Made by a program: the position numbers and the translations under genes. Shown in pieces: positions 25,601 through 34,600 of a DNA stretch of 64,000 nt. This DNA is from Hyperoodon ampullatus (Eukaryota > Chordata > Mammalia > Artiodactyla > Ziphiidae): contig OX457056.1 of assembly GCA_949752795.1 (NCBI GenBank), positions 203,547,654-203,611,653 of the forward strand, read 5' to 3'. Each line of letters starts with the position of its first letter. Position 1 is the first letter of the stretch. The notes beneath the pieces were generated by a model. It ran no database searches and was not told where the DNA came from. It saw only the letters and a program-made list of their open reading frames with translations.

Positions 25601-28600
25601 GAAGGCCACCGTGGTTGGCCCAGATTCCTCCAAGGCCTTCTTGTGTCTTTCACTCATAGGTGTGGTGATGAAATGGGACCTGGTCAGGGAAGGGAGGGGG
25701 TGGAAGGGAGCGGGAAGAGGTCTTCAGTCATTGCCCAGGTTGAAGGATGCTGTGGGTTTCGGAGTCCTTAGAAAGCCTAGCCTGGTGGCTATGTCCTTGG
25801 AACAGTTTTTCTCTCGGGGCTTTGCTCTGGGCCTGTGTCTGAGTCACCTTGACCTACACAGTTGTTTTTCTTAGGTTTCTCAGAAAGGTTTGTCCACCAC
25901 ATGGCCCTCGCATTCTTGACCACATGGCATGGTGATCCGGGTCTGATCATCTGGTGTGATCATTCAGGTCCACTCAGCCTAGACAGCCCGAGTCTGGATG
26001 CCTCCACCTCCCCTGGACTCTGGTTGGCCAGTGTCTCGGCTTCTTTCTTGGCTCATTTCCTCTTCCCTGAATCTGGTTCATTCTCCTGCCAGGTCCTCAC
26101 AAGCTCAAGAAAGGCGAAGTGGCCATGGGCCGCGTGGTGAAGGTGCTTCCGAAGGAGGGACTGACCGTCTCCTTCCCCTTCGGGAAGATCGGAAGAGTCA
26201 GTATATTTCACTTGAGTGACTCCTACTCAGAGACGCCCCTGGAAAACTTTACCCCACAGAAGATTGTCAGGTAGGCTGAGTTCTCTTCCTCTTTTCAGCT
26301 CTCTGTGGGATTGGTGGGGTTTTTTTTGTTTTTGTTTTTCTTTTAATTATAGATGTGTGATTTTGTACCAGAAAAAAATAGTATATAAAATGGAAAATGA
26401 AAATTGCTGTTGCTCCTCTCTTTCTCCACCACTTTTTGCCATTAGATACTTTGATCTCTATCCTTCAAGACTCTAACATATATGGGTATAATTTGCCCGT
26501 ATGTAATAGTAGAATTTCATTTTATGTGCTATTCTGCAACTTGCTTTTTTCTCACGGCAGTTTATCATACACTTTTTCTTCCCTGTGCTAGTATATTAAA
26601 ATCAGCCTTGTTCTTTTACCTTATTTTTAACATTTTTTTTTAGTATTGCATGATGTATTTTTTTAAAAATCACAGTTTATTTAAACAATTCTGTTGATGG
26701 ACAATAATGTTGAAGTGAATATCTTTTGCACATATGTTTGTATACTAGTGAAAGTATAACTGTGAAATAAATTCCTAGGAGTAAAATTGATGGGTCAAAC
26801 AATGTTATACATTTTGCCAAAGTGCCTTCCAAAAGGACTTTGCTAATTTTTATCTCAATTAACAATAAATATGACTGTTCATTCCTCACACCCCTGTCAG
26901 CACTGGATATTCTTAATTTTTAATCTTTGCCATTGAATAGGCTGAAATTGATCTTGCATTTTAATTTGAATTTCTCTTACTGGTCATTTTTCATGTTTAT
27001 TGGCTGTTTACATTTGTTCTGTGCTTTGCTTGGCCAAGTTGCTTCCTCATTTTACTATTGAACCATTCATCTTTTTAATTAAAAAAAAATTGATCTGTAT
27101 GTGTTCTCTGCAAGAGGATAGCAGTAACCTTTTGCAGTTGGGGGGTGCTTTATGAACTATTTTGGATGCACAAAATTGAACCTACCTCAGAGTTTTAAAA
27201 CCATTTTATAGCCTGAATAAACTAGCATGGAGAGGCATATTTCAGCCTTGTACAATACAAACTTGTTGACAACCACAGCTATCCAACAGTGGAGCAGACA
27301 CCTTCAGGAGGCAGAGACTGGAAAGTAGTAATTGTCATCCCATCTTGAGTGTCCCAGCCACCAGCACCTGCATAAATTCTCAACCACTTGTCAGGGCTAA
27401 ACAGCACAGAATGCCCAGGGCCTAGGAGAAGAAAAAGAATGAGTCAGAGGGAAATCCAAGATCATCTCTGCTTTGCTTATTTAGGCTTACAAAATACAGG
27501 TGTGATTTTTTTTTTTAGCAAAATATTTTTAACATTATTGGGCTTCCCTGGTGGCGCAGTGGTTGAGAATCTGCCTGCTAATGCAGGGGACACGGGTTCG
27601 AGCCCTGGTCTGGGAGGATCCCACATGCCGCGGAGCAACTAGGCCCGTGAGCCACAACTACTGAGCCTGCGCGTCTGGAGCCTGTGCTCCGCCACAAGAG
27701 AGGCCACGATAGTGAGAGGCCCGCGCACCGCGATGAAGAGTGGCCCCCGCTCGCCGCAACTAGAGAAAGCCCTCGCACAGAAACGAAGACCCAACACAGC
27801 ATAAATTAATTAATTAATTAATAAACTCCTACCCCCAACATCTTAATAAATAAATAAATAAATAAATAAATAACATTATTGTAGTTAAATGTATGAGTAG
27901 CATTCAGTTGTAATTCCTTCATCTGTCAATGTGAATAATGAGTTAAATGCCTAAAGACAGATGATCCCTTCAGGTCCTTTCCTGCTTTAAGGGCTGTGAT
28001 TCCCTGGTAGAAAAGGCACGTGCCTGTCATGGGAGAATTTGGACTACATTGTTGCTGAGATCCTTTCTACTGATGAGATTCTCTACCTTGCATGGTGGTA
28101 TAAATGACACCACCATTGCGTGGTGGGTTTGGAAACCGCCCCCCCAAAGAGTAAATCCTGTTTCCCTCCCAGAAACCTCCCCTGCTCAGGCCTCCCTCAT
28201 GGGCTCCTCTGACCCGCTGCTCTGAGTCGGCAGTGGTACCAGGCTGTCCCCTGTCATGGTTTCCTGTGCTGAGTCTGTTTCTCCACGAGACCAGACCCTC
28301 CCAGCCCGCGATGCAGGGCTGGTCTCACCTCCTAAGTAATCACCGCGTGGCCCTGTGCGCCTTCCAGAGGGCTTGCATGTATCCTCTTGTTTCCTCCTCC
28401 CAGCACCGTTCTTGGGTGAGGAGAGAAAGTAGCAGTATTTTTACTTGACGAACTAGTAAACTGAGGCCTAGAGAGGGGACTTGTCCCGAGTCCCTCAGCA
28501 GGCTGTCAGCAGGACGAACAGAGCCCTCGCTCGCGCCTGTTGCTCAGCCTTGTGGAGAGGAAGCCGAGGCCCTCTCCCGTCTCCTGAGGTGCTGGCTGGC

Positions 28601-31600
28601 GTCAGCGTTTTCCTTCTCTTTTGCTCTCACTCCAGGTGTTATGTGCTGTCCACTACAGGCCCTGTATTGACTTTGTCACTGCGATCATCCAGGTGAGTGT
28701 CTGTGTTGTTGGGGGAAGAATTGGGGGAGAACTCCCCACCCCCGGCCCTAGAGGACTGAGGAGAGGCTGTGTGGATCTGACACAGAGCTTTGGGCCTCCC
28801 AGCTTGCTTCTCTGCTCACCCCCTTTATGCCCGGCCCCGTTTTTTATCCAGAAAAGCTGAGGCCCCCAGGGCTCCACAGTAGGGACAAGTGTGCCATGAA
28901 GTGGATTGGCCTGAAGTCACGGTTCGAAATGGATGTATGAGGTTTAACCTCCCTCGGGCTTGCTCAGCCTCTCCCTGTTACTCTTAAAGCCGTCCCCAGC
29001 TGCCAGGAGTTCAGGAGAGGGTAGGGCTGGGCTCTGATGGTGATATCCTACTGACAGATCCAGAGTCGTATTCTTACAAAGTGTGATTATCACAGGAGAT
29101 TTTGGGGGTGAGGGTCGGGAAGTGGGGTCAGAGGTAAATGTGTAGTAAACCTTTTATTCCTTTAGGACGAACCCGGAGACGAAAAGCAAAATAACAGATC
29201 CTGAGATTAACTCCATCCAGGATATTGAGGAAGGGCAGCTCCTGAGGGGCTACGTGAAGTCCGTCCAGCCGTCCGGTGTGCTCTTAGGGTGAGTGAGGCG
29301 GAACCCCTGGGCGTGGACCAGCCCCGAGCATTCTCCCAGGGCTTGTCTTGATTGGCCCGCTGCTGCCCCCGGTCACCACCTCTGGAGGGAACATGAAGGA
29401 AGGAGAGTCTGTGTTCCCACCAGTGTTTTAAATTCCAAGTCTTTTTATACTTTCAAAAAAGTTTTGAATTACTCTTGTTTGGTGTTTTTGACAAAGAATG
29501 TGGCATGTCCATGGTCATGATTTGTAAATGTTCCACGAACCCCCAGATGTTACAGCCTTCCCTGCTGTAATTGTTTCCTCATTTTCTTCTGGTCTTTCTA
29601 GCAGCTTGTGAGTGCTTTGTGATGCTCTGATATGGGGTAAAGAGTGTTTTTCAATTATGTCTTCATTACGCTTGATGATTTTTCCAGTTTACAAAGCCCT
29701 CTTTATTTTGTTGAGCGCCAGGAACCTTATGTCTGTCCTCAATCCTCTTCACAACTTGAGTCTCTGGGAGAGAGGAGGCATTAGGCTTGGCTGGGGACTC
29801 TGTTGCTGTGTTTCTGACCACAGGACCCTTGTCTCTCTCTCCTGTCAGCCTTGGCCCCTCAGTTACAGGTTTGGCCCGATACCCACATGTCTCCCAGTAC
29901 AGCCTGTCCAAGGATGCCCCTTCTGACAGGTATCTCCCCGAGGGCAAGCTGCTCACAGCCAAGGTCCTAAGGTAGGTGTTCTTCTCTCTTTCTCACCTCT
30001 TTCTCTGGGAACGCTGGGTGGAGATGGAGAGGTGAACTATAAACATGATGGCTTAGGCAATGGTAAGTAACGATGAATGAGCTCCCTTTGTGTGGAGCCT
30101 TCTACCTCAGCTCCTAAAGGCAATTGTGGAGACTTTCCTCTGCATAGGCATCCGTCTTTGGGGACGGAGGAAGGGATAGCACAGGTGCCCTCTGTATTTT
30201 TCTACCAAGCAATTGTGCAGATCATTCCTGAGATCACTGCACGGATTCCAAGGCAGGTGGGGGCAGGCCCAGACACTGCCTGCCGCTCGCTGTGACCATT
30301 GCGCTCCTTATGCTGTCCCCATGGTCCGCTCGCCTGGTCTCCCTGTCGTAGCCTGAACCGCCGGGAGAACCTGGTAGAGCTGTCAATCCCCGCCGACGAC
30401 ACTGGAAAGCCGGACGTGTTTTCTGCCTCCCTGGGACTGCCACTTCCGAAGCAAGAGGGGAGGGAAACAGAGGCAGAGGAGAGAGACCACAAAGGAGAAG
30501 AAGAGAAGGAGGAGAGAAAGAATCAGAAACAGAAAGAGAAGAGGATTGGGAAGGGGCAGGAGGGGGCACAGCTGCCCAGCAAGGAGAAGAAAGAGCCCCG
30601 GAAGCCCCAGGCGAAGAAGCTGGGCAAGCGGCCGCGCCCTGAGTCTGGCAGTGAGCAGGTAGGGCCCTCGGGGAGGATGGCCTCCTTCACAGGAAAAGGA
30701 GAGCCTTCCAGAATCAGCCCGGCAGCCGCTTCGCCTCAGCCTCGCGGACCCCCGAGAGAGGCTGAGTTTGGGTGGGGAGAGGGTCCCGCCCGGGGCCGCG
30801 GAGGGCGCTCGGGGCGAGAAGCCAGGCTCAGCGTCGTCCCCGCCTGTCATGCCAGGAAAGCGGGAACAAGAGACAGAGGAGAGCTGCCCCGTGCGAGGAG
30901 GACGACAGCGGTGTGGAAGTGTACTACCGGGAAGGAGAAGAAGAGGTGGAGGAGATGGGTGTGCGGCCCCAGGTGAGTGCGGCGCCGGATGTGGGGGAAG
31001 GGCCGCCCCAGGAGGGAGTCCCTGCTCCCCTGCCTGAGGGCTGGGCTGTCCTCAGCACCACCCTCCTGTCTTCATTTTCTGTAAAATGTGAGGAGGTGGA
31101 GTGCCTAGTTTCCTCAGTTGGTCATCAGCTCCTGAGAACAGGGCCGCTGCTTCACCTGCTGAGTGGGCTGTGAAAGTCAATTCTAGTCGATGTTTATTAG
31201 CTGGAGTGGAGTTGAATTAGTGGGGGTCGGGGGACGGGCAAAGGAAAGGAGGCTTGTCCTCTGAGCCTGTGTCCTGCTCTGAGAAATGAGGACAGCGCTA
31301 CTGGGACTGAGGGCAGGTGTGGAAGGGCTTCCCAGACTTCAGGTGTCGCATCCCTGCCACCCTCGGAATATCTGTCATACCTCTGTCCTAGCTCTATTGC
31401 TGTTTTATGCCTGCACGTTTATATGTGTTTGCCTATGTAGCTTTTTAAAAATATTACTTAAATCTACTTATTTACAAAGGAAGCTTTCATGTCACTCCTA
31501 AAAGTGTCCCCAGTGCACCGGGGCCTAGCCTGGCCGTGGGAGGAGAGAAAAGGTCTCTGGGCACCGTGGGAGTCCCAGCTCCTCCGGGTGGAAAGGGGCT

Positions 31601-34600
31601 GTGGAACAGGGGCAGCCTGGGCTCAGTGCTTTTTTCACATGCGCCTGTGATCCTCCAGGAGAAGCAGACCAGGCCGGCAGAAGCACCCCGGCTGCAGCTG
31701 TCTTCCGGCTTCGCTTGGGATGTGGAGCTGGACACTCTGACCCCGGCCTTGCCACCTCGCGAAGAGAGCTCCGACAGCGAGGAGGACGAGAAGCCAGAGC
31801 AGGCCACGGTGCCGTATTTTCCAGGGCTTCGTCCTTTCTGCAGGGACCCTTGGCGCCGGTCTCCCGTGCTCTGTCCTAGCCTGGGTGTCTCTTCCGAGGG
31901 GTGGGGCCGTCTCAGGCTGGGAGTATTTGTGGAACTCGGGGGCTGCCCTGCCGGCTCCCGACTTCCACCACAGACTTCCCCGGGGCTGAGGAGCAGATTA
32001 CTCACTTGGTGTTTTGCCTTCCACAGCAGAAGAAGAAAAGCAAGAAGGAAAGGGAGCTGGAGAAGCAGAAGGCAGAGAAAGAGCTGTCCCGCATTGAGGA
32101 GGCGCTGATGGATCCTGGGCGGCAGCCGGAGTCGGCAGATGACTTTGACCGACTTGTGCTGAGCTCCCCCAACAGCTCCATCCTGTGGCTGCAGTACATG
32201 GCCTTCCACCTGCAGGCCACGGAGATCGAGAAGGCCCGGGCCGTGGCCGAGAGGGCGCTCAAGACAATCTCCTTCAGGTCTCGGCTACGCCCTCCTGCCT
32301 TGGGGCCCTGTCTTTCTCCAGGGGGGGCTGTGTCTCCTCAGCAGGCTGGCGGCAGTTTGGGTGGCTGCCACCGGGCGCCCGTGGGTTCACGGGCTTTTTC
32401 TCAGAGATGTGCCGTCTGTGAAATAGATCTGCTCATTTATATTTTATAGTCCTCTTCACCGAGATAGCTAAGGGTAACATTTACACAAGACATGGGCCCT
32501 CAGTTAGGTGCCCCACTCGGAGCAGAAGTACAAGAGGGAAAACACCTCTCCACATCCCTGGGCGAAAACGCTGTCGGTGACCATGTTCCAGGCAGAGGGT
32601 AGAGCGGGTTTCCCAAAGGCTAGTGAAGAGGGATGGTGCTCCTCTGCGTCATTCTCTTAGTTTGGGGGGAGATTCAGACCACAGATTCCTTCCAGTCCAG
32701 ACCTCAGGCCGGTTTGAGATTTGGTAGGTTTCCTTCCCAGGAGTGGAGGCAGAAACCCGGGGAGCCCCAGACCCCACAGCCATGGGGTCGGGGTTCCTGC
32801 TACTGTGTGAGCTGTGGTGGGGACAGGGCCTCTCGGGGCCTGCACTTGGGGGTGGGAACTGAGGACGTGGGTGGAGCCTGGGGAGGAGGATGTAGTTCCA
32901 GTCCCCCGACAGCAGTGGGGGGCTCGTTGGGCCAAGATGATGGAGCTCACGCACTGACTGCTCTCCCTCCAGAGAGGAGCAGGAGAAGCTGAACGTGTGG
33001 GTGGCCCTGCTGAACCTAGAAAACATGTACGGCTCCCAGGGGTCACTGACCAAGGTCTTCGAGCGGGCCGTGCAGTACAACGAGCCTCTCAAGGTCTTTC
33101 TCCATCTGGCTGACATCTACACCAAGTCAGAGAAATTCCAGGTAGGAGTCTGGGCCAGGTGGCCGGCTGCCAGGGGGACCTCAGCCACTTAGAAACGAGC
33201 TCCTGGGGGTCCCAGAGGCAGCAGGGAAGTCTCGGGGGGAGAACAGCCGCATCTGGACCCAGTCCTGCCCCAGGCTTGCTCACCTTCCAGGTGGGAGAAG
33301 TCGTTTCCCCCGCCTCCGCTTTGGGAATGTGGGGCCGGGATGAGGGAAGGGAAGGGACAGCAGACCCCGGGGTCTACCCCTTGGGATGCCGACGGGTGTC
33401 ACCGACAGGAGGCGACATACCCCAGTAGCCCTTTTTCATCTCTCCTCCTCCCCCTCGTCATGCTCACGTTCTCTCTTCTAGTCTTAGGACCTTCTCACGG
33501 CACAGGCTTAGGAGGGAGACTCCCCATCATGCGCTCTCCTCGTCCTGTGCGCCTGCCCTCTCCCCCCGCGTACCTGACATTGGGCCTGGATACTGATGGA
33601 GTCTGAGCCCAGGTCTAGCTTCCCACGAGTGTAGGTGCCTGTCTCTGCCGTCGCCCCCTCTGTCTTAATCACTCTTCTCAGCTTATGTCGTCTTTCCCAC
33701 AGGAAGCTGGTGAACTTTACAACCGGATGCTGAAACGTTTCAGGCAGGAGAAAGCTGTCTGGATCAAATACGGCGCCTTTCTTCTGCGGAGGGGCCAGGC
33801 TGGGGCCAGTCACCGCGTGATGCAGCGAGCCCTCGAGTGCCTGCCTAAGAAAGAACGTGAGTGCTTGTTCCCACCCACCGGCCCAATTCCAGGGCGCAGT
33901 AGGCTGTCTCCCATCTGGGCAGAGGGCTGGGGGTCTCCTCATCCAAGGGCTGGTGTTAGGAAGGCCTTGTGGAGCATACGTGGCTATCTCTCTCTTGATC
34001 GTATGCTCATGAACATAGCTTGTGTTGCATTTTAAAACTCTAAACTCTGAAGATAGAGGAACAGAAAGGAATTAGCACTAATTCTTTTGCCTTTGCCTGC
34101 CCCACGGCCCACCTCTCATCCCCTGATTCCCCCTTCTCGGTCCGGAGAGTAGGATGTCTGCTGTTGGGAGTCAGAGATCAGTGCCCATCTGTGTATTTGG
34201 CCCCAAACCCGCCCCACTGTCCCTCTTGTCATCACCTAGGTCTTAGGACCCAAGAGCAGGGAATCAGGCATCAGACTCTGTCCCTGTAGGGTAGTGTGTT
34301 TTGATGAGGGCATCTGTCTGCTTTCTGTGTCTGAGTTGTCCTCTCCTTGCAGACGTGGATGTGATTGCCAAGTTTGCCCAGCTTGAGTTCCAGCTGGGGG
34401 ATGCGGAGCGCGCCAAAGCCATTTTCGAGAACACGCTGAGCACCTACCCAAAGCGCACGGATGTCTGGTCGGTCTACATCGACATGATCATCAAGCGTGG
34501 CAGCCAGAAGGAAGTCCGGTGAGAGGGGAGGACAGGCTGAGGCCTAATTTCCTGTTGGGGGGTTGGGAACATTGGCCACTTGGAGGCGTTTTAGCCCCCC

